Part shown: piece by piece, positions 54,915 through 62,498 of the stretch
Position numbering within the stretch: the stretch's first letter is position 1
Layout of the letters: each line of letters opens with the position of its first letter
NCBI GenBank assembly: GCA_036747295.1
Contig: DAIOCN010000002.1
Coordinates: 62,001-126,000 of the forward strand
Origin: UBA4736 sp002404015
GTDB taxonomy: Bacteria; Chloroflexota; Dormibacteria; Dormibacterales; Dormibacteraceae
Direction of reading: 5' to 3'
Length of the DNA stretch: 64,000 nucleotides
Notes under the pieces: model-generated
What the model was told of the DNA's origin: nothing
Database searches by the model: none
The model's input: only the letters and a program-made list of their open reading frames with translations
Position numbers and translations under genes: made by a program

Positions 54915-55867
54915 GCGGGAACCCCGTCCACGAAGTCGACGAACAGCTCTTCCGCGTTCCAGGTGTCCACGCCGGGGATGTGCTTGGCGGCCAGGCTGGC
55001 AAGGACCCTGCCCGGGCCCAGCTCGACCACCGTCTTGATCTGCATCCGGCGCATCGAGACCATCGTGCGGGCCCAATCCACCGGCCGCAGCAGGTGGTTC
55101 GCAAGCTCCTTGCGCAGGCCGGCCACCGAGCGGATCCGCTGGCCGGTCGCGTTGGCGAGAACCGGGAACGACGGCATCGCGATCGGCAGGCGGTCCAGCA
55201 CGGACTTGAAGGCGGCCCCGGCCACCTCCATCAGCGGCGAGTGGGCGGGCAGAGGGATGGTCAGGATCAGCGCCCGCCGGGCGCCCGCGGCAAGGGCCAG
55301 CCGCTCCGCCTCTTCGACGGCGGGCAGCTCGCCCGAGAGCACGAACTGAACGTCGGCGTTGCGGTTGGCCATCCAGAGCTGGCCCAGCTCGGACGCCTGG
55401 GCGCGGATCGCCTCGACCTGGGCCTCCTCCAGGCCCACGATCGCGATCATGCCCCCGGGCTGCTCCAGCGTCGTGACGGCGTGGGCCATGATGCGCCCCC
55501 GCTCCCTGACCAGCAGCAGCGCCGTCTCCCAGGAGATGGCGCCGGCAGCGGCCAGCGCGGTGAACTCGCCCAGCGAGTGACCGGCCATGACGCGGACCTG
55601 CTCCATGCCGTAGCTCTCGCGGTAGATCTCGTAGGCCGCCCAGCACACCGTCATGACGCACGGCTGCAGGACCTCGGTGCGGTTGAGCTCCTCGGCCGGG
55701 CCGTCGAAGCAGAGCCGGCGCACCGGCATGTCCAGGACCTCCTCGGCGCGCTCGAACACGCGGCGGGCGGCCGGGTAGCGGTCGTACAGCTTGCGTCCCA
55801 TGCCGGGGCGCTGCACGCCCTGGCCGGGGAAGAGCAGCGCGACGGGTCCGGAGAGGGTTACTCCCAT
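54911..55867 (-). CDS. fabD: Malonyl-CoA:ACP transacylase
   Basis: 318 residues. LFPGQGVQRPGMG at the N terminus, AGHSLGEFTALAAAG with the catalytic Ser, and PLPAHSPLM with the catalytic His identify FabD, which loads malonyl onto ACP. The TAG stop is the first three bases of a mobile-element-like end. The start overlaps the fabH end by 10 nt. Confidence 0.96.
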   Translation of the reverse strand: MGVTLSGPVALLFPGQGVQRPGMGRKLYDRYPAARRVFERAEEVLDMPVRRLCFDGPAEELNRTEVLQPCVMTVCWAAYEIYRESYGMEQVRVMAGHSLGEFTALAAAGAISWETALLLVRERGRIMAHAVTTLEQPGGMIAIVGLEEAQVEAIRAQASELGQLWMANRNADVQFVLSGELPAVEEAERLALAAGARRALILTIPLPAHSPLMEVAGAAFKSVLDRLPIAMPSFPVLANATGQRIRSVAGLRKELANHLLRPVDWARTMVSMRRMQIKTVVELGPGRVLASLAAKHIPGVDTWNAEELFVDFVDGVPA

Positions 55868-56898
55868 TCCAGGAGACAGGCGCCCCAGGTCAGCCCTGAG
55901 CCGAAGCCCGCAATCAGAACCTTGTCCCCGGGTTTGACGCGGCCCTCGTGGAGGGCGTCGTTGAGGGCCAGGGGGATGGAGGCTGTGGACGTGTTGCCGT
56001 ACTCGTCGATGTTGCAGGCGACCTTCTCCATCGGCAGTCCGATGCGCCGAGCAGCGGCCTCGATGATGCGGCGGTTGGCCTGGTGCGGCACCCAGAGGTC
56101 GATGTCATCCATGTCGACGCCGGCCTCCTCGGCCACCGCGTAGGCCTGGCGGATGAAGATGTCGACCGCGAACTTGAACACGTCCGGACCCTTCATGTCG
56201 ATGAACGGGGTCGGCGTGTCCTGGGCGGTGTACGCGCCCTTGGGGACGTTGCCGCAGGTGACCTGGTCGAAGCCGCGCCCGTCGGAGCCCAGGCACCAGC
56301 TCATGAAGCCGGCGCCCCGGCTGGCCGGGCGCAGGATGGCGGCGCCCGCCCCGTCCCCGAAGATGACGGCCGTGCCCCGGTTGGAGTAGTCGAGCATCCG
56401 GGTCAGGACCTCGGCGCCGATGACCAGGACGTTGTCGGCCCGGCCGCTGGCGATGTAGGCCTCCGCCGTGGACATTGCGTAAACGAAGCCGGTGCAGGCC
56501 GCCAGGAGGTCCCAGGCCACGGCGCCCGGCGCGCCGAGCTCGTTCTGCACCCGGCAGGCGACGCTCGGAAAGGGGCCGTCGGGCGACGAGGTGCCCACCA
56601 GGATCATGTCCAGCTCGGACGCGTCCATCTCGGCGGCCGCCAGCGCGGCCCGAGCCGCCTCGGCGGCCAGCGAGAACGTCGTGGTGCCGGGCTCTGCGCG
56701 GTGCCGGGTCCGGATGCCCGTGCGCTCCGTGATCCACTCGTCCGAGGTCTCCATGGTCTTCATCAGGTCGAAGTTGGTGACCACCTTCTCGGGCGCGTAG
56801 ACACCAACGCCGGCGATCGCCGCCGGCCGGCCCTGGGTCCGATACGTCCGCAGCGGGAGCGAGCCCGAGCGCACGCGGGGAGCGGTTCTCAGCGCCAT
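55858..56898 (-). CDS. fabH: 3-oxoacyl-ACP synthase III
   Basis: 346 residues from ATG at 56898. DEWITERTGIRTRH, LLAACTGFVYAM with the active Cys, VPHQANRRIIEA with His and the EYGNTSTASIPLAL Asn segment complete the Cys-His-Asn triad. It starts fatty-acid chains from acyl-CoA and malonyl-ACP. One base separates it from acpP. Confidence 0.96.
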   Translation of the reverse strand: MALRTAPRVRSGSLPLRTYRTQGRPAAIAGVGVYAPEKVVTNFDLMKTMETSDEWITERTGIRTRHRAEPGTTTFSLAAEAARAALAAAEMDASELDMILVGTSSPDGPFPSVACRVQNELGAPGAVAWDLLAACTGFVYAMSTAEAYIASGRADNVLVIGAEVLTRMLDYSNRGTAVIFGDGAGAAILRPASRGAGFMSWCLGSDGRGFDQVTCGNVPKGAYTAQDTPTPFIDMKGPDVFKFAVDIFIRQAYAVAEEAGVDMDDIDLWVPHQANRRIIEAAARRIGLPMEKVACNIDEYGNTSTASIPLALNDALHEGRVKPGDKVLIAGFGSGLTWGACLLEWE

Positions 56899-56899
56899 G

Positions 56900-57157
56900 T
56901 CACGCCCCCGCCTTTTCACTCTGCTTCTCTTCGAGGAACTTCCAGAGGTCTCCGACATTCTTCATGTTCTCCAGCTCCTCCTCGGGGAGCTCGACGTCGT
57001 ACTTGTCCTCGACGGCCGCGATCAGCTCCACGATGTCGAGGGAGTCCGCGGCCAGGTCGCGGGCGAAGCTCACGTTCAGCTGCACCTGCTCCGTCTCCAC
57101 GCCGAGGATCTCGGCAGCCAGCGCCTGCAGCTCGTCGAATTTCAGCTCATCAGCCAT
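56900..57157 (-). CDS. acpP: Acyl carrier protein
   Basis: 85 residues, acidic. DLAADSLDIVELIAAVEDKYDVELPEE contains the DSL phosphopantetheine serine. Good AGGAG lies before the ATG (57157). It carries the growing acyl chain for the Fab enzymes. Confidence 0.97.
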   Translation of the reverse strand: MADELKFDELQALAAEILGVETEQVQLNVSFARDLAADSLDIVELIAAVEDKYDVELPEEELENMKNVGDLWKFLEEKQSEKAGA

Positions 57158-57169
57158 ATCTCAAATCTC

Positions 57170-58426
57170 CTAGTTGGGATCCGGCCGGCGGATGACCAGC
57201 GTCGCGTTGTGGCCGCCGAAACCGAACGAGTTGGAGATGGTCACGTCCACCTGCGCCCGCCGCGCCTTGTTCGGCACGTAGTCGAGGTCGCACTCGGGAT
57301 CCTGGTTATCGAGGTTGATGGTGGGCGGCAGCACCTGGTTGTCGATCGCCATGACGCAGGCGGCAGCCTCCATGGCGCCCGCCGCGCCCAGCAGGTGGGC
57401 GTGGACGGACTTGGTCGAGCTGACGGCCAGCTTGTACGCGTGGTCGCCGAAGACCTCCTTGATGGCCCCCGTCTCGGCCAGGTCGCCCAGCTTGGTCGAG
57501 GTGCCGTGCGCGTTGATGTACTGGACCTGGGAAGGCTCCACGCCGGCCTTGGTCAGCGCCTTGCGCATCGCGCGCACGGCGCCCAGTCCCTGTGGATGGG
57601 GCGCCGTGAAGTGGTACATATCCGCCGTCGCGCCGTAGCCGGCGACCTCGGCCAGGATCCGAGCTCCGCGCGCCTTGGCGAACTCCATCTCCTCGAGAAC
57701 GAACATCACGCCGCCCTCGCCCATGACGAAGCCGTCGCGGTCGATGTCGAACGGCCGGCAGGCCTTCTCAGGCTCGTCGTTGCGCTCGCTGACCGCCTTG
57801 ATCTGGCAGAAGGCACCCATCGTGAGGGGGGTGATCGTGGCCTCGGCGCCGCCCGCCAGCATGGCCTTGGCGTCGCCCCGCTTGATGATCTCCGCGGCCT
57901 CGCCGATGCCGTGGCCGGAGGAGGCGCAGGCGCTGACGATCGCGTAGTTGGGGCCGCCCGCCTTGACGTGGATCGCCACGATGCCGGCCGCCATGTCCGC
58001 GATCATCATCGGGACCGTGAAGGGGGAGATCCGGCGGACGCCCCGCTCCAGCAGCGCGGTGTGGCTCTTCTCGATCTCCTCCATGCCCCCGATACCGGAA
58101 GAGACGATGACGCCGCAGTCGTCGGGGTCCAACTCGGACGGGTCGAGGCCGGCGCTGGCCAGGGCCTGCTTGGAGGCCGCCAGCGCGAACTGGCAGTAGC
58201 GTCCGATGTGACGCGCCGTCTTCCGGTCCATGTAGTCCTCGGGGTTGAAGTCCTTGACCTCGGCCGCGATCCGGGTGCTGTAGTTCGAAGTGTCGAAGCG
58301 TGTGATCTCGCCGACCCCCGAGACGCCCTCGACCAGGTTCGACCAGACTGTCTCCTGGTCGTTCCCGATTGGCGTCACGAAGCCCATGCCTGTGACGGCC
58401 ACACGGGTCCCGTTGCTTTTGCTCAT
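57170..58426 (-). CDS. fabF: 3-oxoacyl-ACP synthase II
   Basis: 418 residues. VAVTGMGFVTPIGND, SACASSGHGIGEA with the catalytic Cys, INAHGTSTKLGD and KSVHAHLLGAAGAMEA with the two His, and NSFGFGGHNATLV are KAS II motifs. It elongates acyl-ACP. First structural gene of the fab operon. Confidence 0.97.
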   Translation of the reverse strand: MSKSNGTRVAVTGMGFVTPIGNDQETVWSNLVEGVSGVGEITRFDTSNYSTRIAAEVKDFNPEDYMDRKTARHIGRYCQFALAASKQALASAGLDPSELDPDDCGVIVSSGIGGMEEIEKSHTALLERGVRRISPFTVPMMIADMAAGIVAIHVKAGGPNYAIVSACASSGHGIGEAAEIIKRGDAKAMLAGGAEATITPLTMGAFCQIKAVSERNDEPEKACRPFDIDRDGFVMGEGGVMFVLEEMEFAKARGARILAEVAGYGATADMYHFTAPHPQGLGAVRAMRKALTKAGVEPSQVQYINAHGTSTKLGDLAETGAIKEVFGDHAYKLAVSSTKSVHAHLLGAAGAMEAAACVMAIDNQVLPPTINLDNQDPECDLDYVPNKARRAQVDVTISNSFGFGGHNATLVIRRPDPN

Positions 58427-58600
58427 TGCCTTCAGCTTACGGACTCAACGTATAAAGGTCCTCTGCCGTGGGGAGGAAAAAATTGGCACAGCTTTCGACA
58501 TCGTGTCCAATCAAGCCTGGTGGCTGTTGGTGGGTCCGACCAGGCCCACGACCGATTCTTGAGTCCCGCTGAGGCGAACTGGCAGCGCCTATGGGAGACG
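58427..58600 (-). promoter_or_regulatory. Gap between the PucR-type regulator and fabF; candidate fab promoter
   Basis: 174 bp without a gene. On the minus strand TATACG (58454-58449) lies about 22 nt before the fabF ATG and could be a -10; no matching -35 is clear. GAAGG (58433-58429) is a weak ribosome binding site. A bulged hairpin (GTGGG(T)CC-GACCA-GGCCCAC, 58530-58549) follows the regulator stop and may terminate or attenuate. This is the natural place for a regulator binding site. Confidence 0.4.
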
Positions 58601-59812
58601 TCAGACCAGTTTTCTCAGGTCGAGCGCGAGCTGCAGGCGCATGCGCGTGGCCGGCTCGTCGAGGGTAGGGCCGACCAGCTCCCTCAGCTTCTCCAGACGG
58701 TAGAGCACGGTGTGCCGGTGCAGGTGGAGGTCGGCCGCCGCCTCCTTGACCGAGCCCCGCGTCAGGTACGCCTCCAGGGTCTCGAGCAGCGAGCCCTTGG
58801 CGTCCGCGGCGAGCAGGGAACCGAGGACGTGGGCCACGTAGCGCTCGGCGACCAGCGGGTTCTGGGCCATGACCAGGTAGGGGGCGCTCTCGTCGTAGTG
58901 ATGAAGCAGAGCCGTGGGCCGCAGCTTGCGGCCGACCTCGACCGCCTGCAGCGCCTCCAGGTAGGAGCGGGAGATCCCGCGTAGGCCGGGGTGGTCGCCG
59001 CCCAGCCCGGCGCGGACGCGGCCGTGCACCCTTGTCTGCAGCGAGGCCAGGAGCTCTCGGGCGCCCTCCTCGCGCCGCTCGGTGTCAACCGGCCAGAGGA
59101 CGACCAGCGTGTGGGGGTCGGTGGTGTCCGCCAGCGTCCGGGGCGGCAGCTCCAGGTCGGGCAGGAGGGCCGCGATGGGCTCTTCGCTCTTCACGACCAG
59201 CGCCACGTAGCCGCTCGCCATGGTGACGTTGACGGCCAGCGCCTGCTTCTGGAGCGCCAGCTCGGAGTCGAAGGTGTCGCTGATCAGGGAGTGGAAAAGT
59301 CGCGTGCGCGCGCGTGTCCCGCGCAGCATGTGCTGCTCGCGGGCGTGCAGGTACGTGCTGGTGACCTCGGCGGCCACCTGGTCGAGGGCGGAGAAGACGT
59401 AGTTGGCGGTGACCACCATGGACTCCGGCGTGGCCTCGGGGTGGTCGCGCCAGGCGCCCAGGATGGCGTCCCAGGCTACCCTGGCCGCGATCCGGTAGGC
59501 GGCCAGCACGGGCTCCACGGACTGGCTGCCGCGGGCCTGCAGGATGCCCAGCTGGGCCACCTCGCGAAGCTCCCGCGAGGTCGCCGGCCGGGCCTCGCGG
59601 GCGGTCGCCAGGAAGAGGTCCAGCCCGGCTTCGCAGGCGCGTGCGATTGCCGCCCGATCAGGAGGTGCGCCCGTCGAGGCGTCCCAGCTGACGAGAGCGA
59701 CGACGGCGCGGGCCATGTGCCTCGCGAGGCCGCCCCGCCGGCGTTCTATCTCCGCGATCAACGACGGCGGCAGAGGAGAGGCGAGGTTCGACCTGGTGGC
59801 CATCTTTGCCAT
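58601..59812 (-). CDS. PucR/CdaR-type transcriptional regulator (FasR-like)
   Basis: 403 residues from ATG at 59812. An N-terminal helical domain, a GGDEF-like middle region (about 170-290) and a C-terminal PucR HTH (GSVKEAAADLHLHRHTVLYRLEKLRELVG) are visible. In Streptomyces coelicolor a regulator with the same type of HTH (FasR) lies next to fabD-fabH-acpP-fabF and activates them. Here the gene precedes fabF-acpP-fabH-fabD-fabG, so the same role is likely. Effector unknown. Confidence 0.87.
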   Translation of the reverse strand: MAKMATRSNLASPLPPSLIAEIERRRGGLARHMARAVVALVSWDASTGAPPDRAAIARACEAGLDLFLATAREARPATSRELREVAQLGILQARGSQSVEPVLAAYRIAARVAWDAILGAWRDHPEATPESMVVTANYVFSALDQVAAEVTSTYLHAREQHMLRGTRARTRLFHSLISDTFDSELALQKQALAVNVTMASGYVALVVKSEEPIAALLPDLELPPRTLADTTDPHTLVVLWPVDTERREEGARELLASLQTRVHGRVRAGLGGDHPGLRGISRSYLEALQAVEVGRKLRPTALLHHYDESAPYLVMAQNPLVAERYVAHVLGSLLAADAKGSLLETLEAYLTRGSVKEAAADLHLHRHTVLYRLEKLRELVGPTLDEPATRMRLQLALDLRKLV

Positions 59813-59823
59813 CAGGACCGAGT

Positions 59824-59859
59824 TTAGGCCCTGCGGCTCACCTCGACCGCAGGGCCTAA
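59824..59859. terminator. 13-bp perfect inverted repeat after the dienelactone hydrolase gene
   Basis: TTAGGCCCTGCGG (59824-59836) and its exact complement (59847-59859) form a 13-bp stem with a 10-nt loop. It starts at the stop codon of the dienelactone hydrolase and ends 11 bp before the PucR-type start (minus strand). It fits a terminator without a U-tract; an operator for the regulator gene is the alternative. Confidence 0.5.
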
Positions 59860-60599
59860 GGCCGGTTGTTCTCCTCGATGAATGACAGGATCTGCCGCCA
59901 GGCGTCGGCGCAGGCGTCCCTGTGCTCGGCGAAGGTCCGGTCGAAAAAGGAGTGGGGCGCCCCCGCATAGGTGACCATGTGGTGCGGCACACCGGCCTCG
60001 CCGAGCTCATCGTCGAACTTGGCGAACTCTTCCGGCGGCGTGAAGTCGGCGCCGGCCACCAGCATCAGGAGCGGCGCCTTCATCCCCGGGATCACGTCGC
60101 GCACGCGCGCGGGCACTCCGTAAAAACCGATGGCGCCGGCCAGGCCGTGGCCGGCCGCCGACTGGCGCCAGGACTGGGCCCCGCCGAAGCAGAAGCCGAC
60201 CGTGAAGACGGAGCGCACGCCACCCCCCTCGGGCGAGCGGAGGTGCTCGGCGGCGGCTCGCACGTCGGCGGCGATCCCGGCCGGCGTGGTCTGGTCGACG
60301 TGGGTCTTCCAGTCGAAGGCCTCGCCGCGGTCCGCGGTCTCGGTCGTGCGGCCGAAGTAGTCGATGGCCACGGCGTCGACGCCGGCTTCGGCGAAGCGCT
60401 GGGCCAGCTCCTTGTAGAAGTCGTGGAGGCCCCGGATGTCGGGCATGACCACCATCCCGGCCCCCGTGGGCTCGGCGGCGCGGGCGAAGTAGGCATTGAA
60501 GCGGTTGCCGTCGGCGGCGGCCAGCTTGAGATCACCCTGGTCGCTGGCGGCGCCGCCGACGGGGGGCAGCGGGGGTCGGGCGTCGTCCGTGTAGCACAT
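59856..60599 (-). CDS. Dienelactone hydrolase family protein
   Basis: 247 residues. VVMPDIRGLHDFYKELAQRFAEAGVDAVAIDYFGRT, the Cys nucleophile elbow GFCFGGAQSW, and GAPHSFFDRTF with the catalytic His match the dienelactone hydrolase family. Such enzymes open lactone rings in aromatic catabolism, but broad esterase roles are common. ATG at 60599. Confidence 0.92.
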   Translation of the reverse strand: MCYTDDARPPLPPVGGAASDQGDLKLAAADGNRFNAYFARAAEPTGAGMVVMPDIRGLHDFYKELAQRFAEAGVDAVAIDYFGRTTETADRGEAFDWKTHVDQTTPAGIAADVRAAAEHLRSPEGGGVRSVFTVGFCFGGAQSWRQSAAGHGLAGAIGFYGVPARVRDVIPGMKAPLLMLVAGADFTPPEEFAKFDDELGEAGVPHHMVTYAGAPHSFFDRTFAEHRDACADAWRQILSFIEENNRP

Positions 60600-60602
60600 C
60601 GC

Positions 60603-60622
60603 GGAAAAGCCTAAGGTTTTCC
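60603..60622. promoter_or_regulatory. Divergent leaderless promoters on an imperfect 20-bp palindrome
   Basis: GGAAAA-N8-TTTTCC fills the 26-bp gap between the dienelactone hydrolase and DinB genes. Minus-strand TAGGCT (60613-60608) is 8 nt before ATG 60599; plus-strand TAAGGT (60612-60617) is 8 nt before ATG 60626. The palindrome could also be an operator for joint control. Confidence 0.5.
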
Positions 60623-60625
60623 CGG

Positions 60626-61156
60626 ATGAGGATCGAGAGTCCGAACTTCACCGCCCAGGACCTGGCCGGATTCCTGAACGAGCTGGACGAGTCCGACCGC
60701 CTGGCTCTCGCAGACCGCCTGGAACGGGCGTCGGCCCGGCTGGGCGAGGTGGCGGCGAGGCTCCCCGCCGCGCCGCCCCGGCAGTCTGGGGAAGCCTGGA
60801 GCGCGCTCGAGGTGCTGGCCCACATCGCGGTGCTCTCCAAGTTCTACGGGATGCTGACCTACAAGATCGGCAAGGGCGAGATGACGGAGCTCGACCTCGT
60901 CGGCAACGTCGGCCTTCGCGACGTCCTCGGCGAGCAGCTGTCCAGGCTCCCGGCGGCGGAGCTCGTTGACATGGCCCGGGCGGACCAGGCGCGGACCGTG
61001 GCCTACCTGCGGTCAGCGGACGGCGCCGCCCTGAGGCGCCAGTGCAGCACCGGCGGGGGTCTGAGCATGGCGGCGGGCGAGGTCGCGCGGCTACCGCTCT
61101 GCGCTCACCTGGAGCAGCACCTGAGGCAGCTCGAGGACACGCTCGGCCCGGGCTGA
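60626..61156 (+). CDS. DinB-superfamily protein
   Basis: 176 residues, mainly helical. GEAWSALEVLAHIAVLSKFYGML, a middle helix and a terminal AHLEQHLRQLEDTL supply His residues spaced as in DinB/YfiT metal-dependent proteins. Function unknown; many are thiol-dependent transferases. Confidence 0.75.
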   Translation: MRIESPNFTAQDLAGFLNELDESDRLALADRLERASARLGEVAARLPAAPPRQSGEAWSALEVLAHIAVLSKFYGMLTYKIGKGEMTELDLVGNVGLRDVLGEQLSRLPAAELVDMARADQARTVAYLRSADGAALRRQCSTGGGLSMAAGEVARLPLCAHLEQHLRQLEDTLGPG

Positions 61157-61237
61157 CGCCGGCTGCGCACCACTGCCCGGGCAGTCCCGGGCGCCTTGGC
61201 CCCTGTCGAGAGTTGGGGCCAAACGTAAAGACAATCG

Positions 61238-61267
61238 TTGACTTTGTGCTCGGGTATCGCCTATAGT
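61238..61267 (+). promoter_or_regulatory. Sigma-70-like promoter of the surface-protein gene
   Basis: TTGACT (61238-61243) and TATAGT (61262-61267) with an 18-nt spacer, one of the best vegetative promoters in the window. It lies in an unusually AT-rich stretch (61231-61300). Transcription would start near 61274. Confidence 0.65.
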
Positions 61268-61300
61268 GATAGTCACAATATCAATTATTCATCCAGCACC

Positions 61301-62399
61301 ATGTTCTGGATAACCAAACCCATAGCGAGGAGAGACTCAACGCGTAGGCCCCCGAAGCTTCTGACAGCCCTGGCGCTGGCTGTCACCACCCTGCTCCTGT
61401 TCTCCACCGCGGCCTTCGCGGAAGGCAACGGTCATGGGGACAACCATCAGTCGGGTGACCACTCGTCGTCCGGCAACCACGCCCAGGCGGGCGGCACCCA
61501 GTCCCAGGCTCCCAAGCAGGCGACTGTCGCCCAGAAGTCGGCTCCCGCGCCGGCCGCGGCCCGCGCCCTGGCCGCCACGACCACCTGCAGCGGCGATCTG
61601 ACCGGCCGCATCAGCGGTGGCTCGGCCACGGTCACCAACGACACCCCCTCCGCCCACACGATCGGCCTGGCTTCCTATCGGATGTTCGACAGCGGTATCG
61701 ACAACCAGCAGCTCTTCGACCAGAAGCAGCTCAGCGTGGCCGCCTGCAGCAGCGCGACATTGAGCGTGAGCCTGCCGAGCTGCGCGTACCAGATCGACCT
61801 CTTCCATGACACCGCGACCATCACCAGCTTCAGCGCCGGCAACCGCTACGGCAGCAGCCTGCTCGACAGCCGCCAGGTCTTCGGGGACTCGCGTGAGTTC
61901 TGCACGACAAGCGGCACCAGCGCCACCGGCACCACGCCGACCGGCACCACCGCCAGCGGCACCACCGCCAGCGGCACCACCGCCAGCGGCACCACCGCCA
62001 GCGGCACCACCNNNNNNNNNNNNNNNNNNNNNNNNNNNNNNNNNNNNNNNNNNNNNNNNNNNNNNNNNNNNNNNNNNNNNNNNNNNNNNNNNNNNNNNNN
62101 NNNNNNNNNNNGCCACCAGCGGCACTACGGCCAGCGGCAGCGCCACCACAACGACTCCCAACCAGACCGGAACCGTGGCGACGGCCACGACTACGGCTCC
62201 GGCCAGCAGCACACCGAGCGGAGCTGTGCAGTCGAACTCCGCAACGGCATCGGGAGCGGCCGGAGGAGCGGTCTCCGCGGCCCAGGGCGCGGCGCTCGCC
62301 ATGACCGGCACTCCCATCGGCCTCCTCTTCGCCGGCCTGGCCCTACTCTTGCTGGGCGGGCTGTTCCTCGTCCGCCGCAGCCGGGCGCGCGACCTCTAA
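61301..62399 (+). CDS. Secreted, repeat-rich surface protein with LAxTG sorting signal (interrupted by an N gap)
   Basis: Signal peptide (RRPPKLLTALALAVTTLLLFSTAAFA), a His/Ser/Gly-rich region, a beta-rich domain (about 100-200, CSGDLTGRISGGSATV to SREFC), Gly-Thr-Thr-Ala-Ser repeats, a 100-N gap, then a Thr/Ser-rich stalk, LAMTG (62295-62309), a TM and the tail RRSRARDL. LAxTG is the sorting motif of class E sortases, and a sortase gene follows. The frames on the two sides agree only if the true gap is a multiple of 3. ATG at 61301 has no ribosome binding site; a GAGGAG (61327-61332) is placed 7 nt before an in-frame ACG (61340), an alternative start. Confidence 0.8.
61928..62011 (+). repeat. 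15-bp coding tandem repeat (Gly-Thr-Thr-Ala-Ser) running into the gap
   Basis: GGCACCACCGCCAGC repeats exactly from 61943 to 62002 (four copies) plus a partial fifth, with one degenerate copy before (61928-61942). The assembly breaks within it, so the real repeat number is unknown. Confidence 0.9.
62012..62111. other. Assembly gap (100 N)
   Basis: Exactly 100 N, the usual placeholder for a gap of unknown size. It falls inside the tandem repeat of the surface-protein gene. Confidence 0.99.
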
Positions 62400-62498
62400 C
62401 CGACCACGAAGCAGTTCAAGACGGCGGCTCGCACCGTGCGGGCCGCCGTTCTCGTCGCGCCTCAATCCACCCCGGGTTCAAGGAGAGAAAGCCACAAG

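Noticed and set aside
56897..58984. A 695-residue plus-strand frame across acpP and fabF
   Set aside because: Antisense to clear Fab genes; composition is dominated by Arg, Gly, Leu and His as in reversed GC-rich coding sequence.
61928..62111. The tandem repeats near the gap as a CRISPR array
   Set aside because: The 15-bp unit is contiguous with no spacers and keeps the coding frame (GTTAS repeats).
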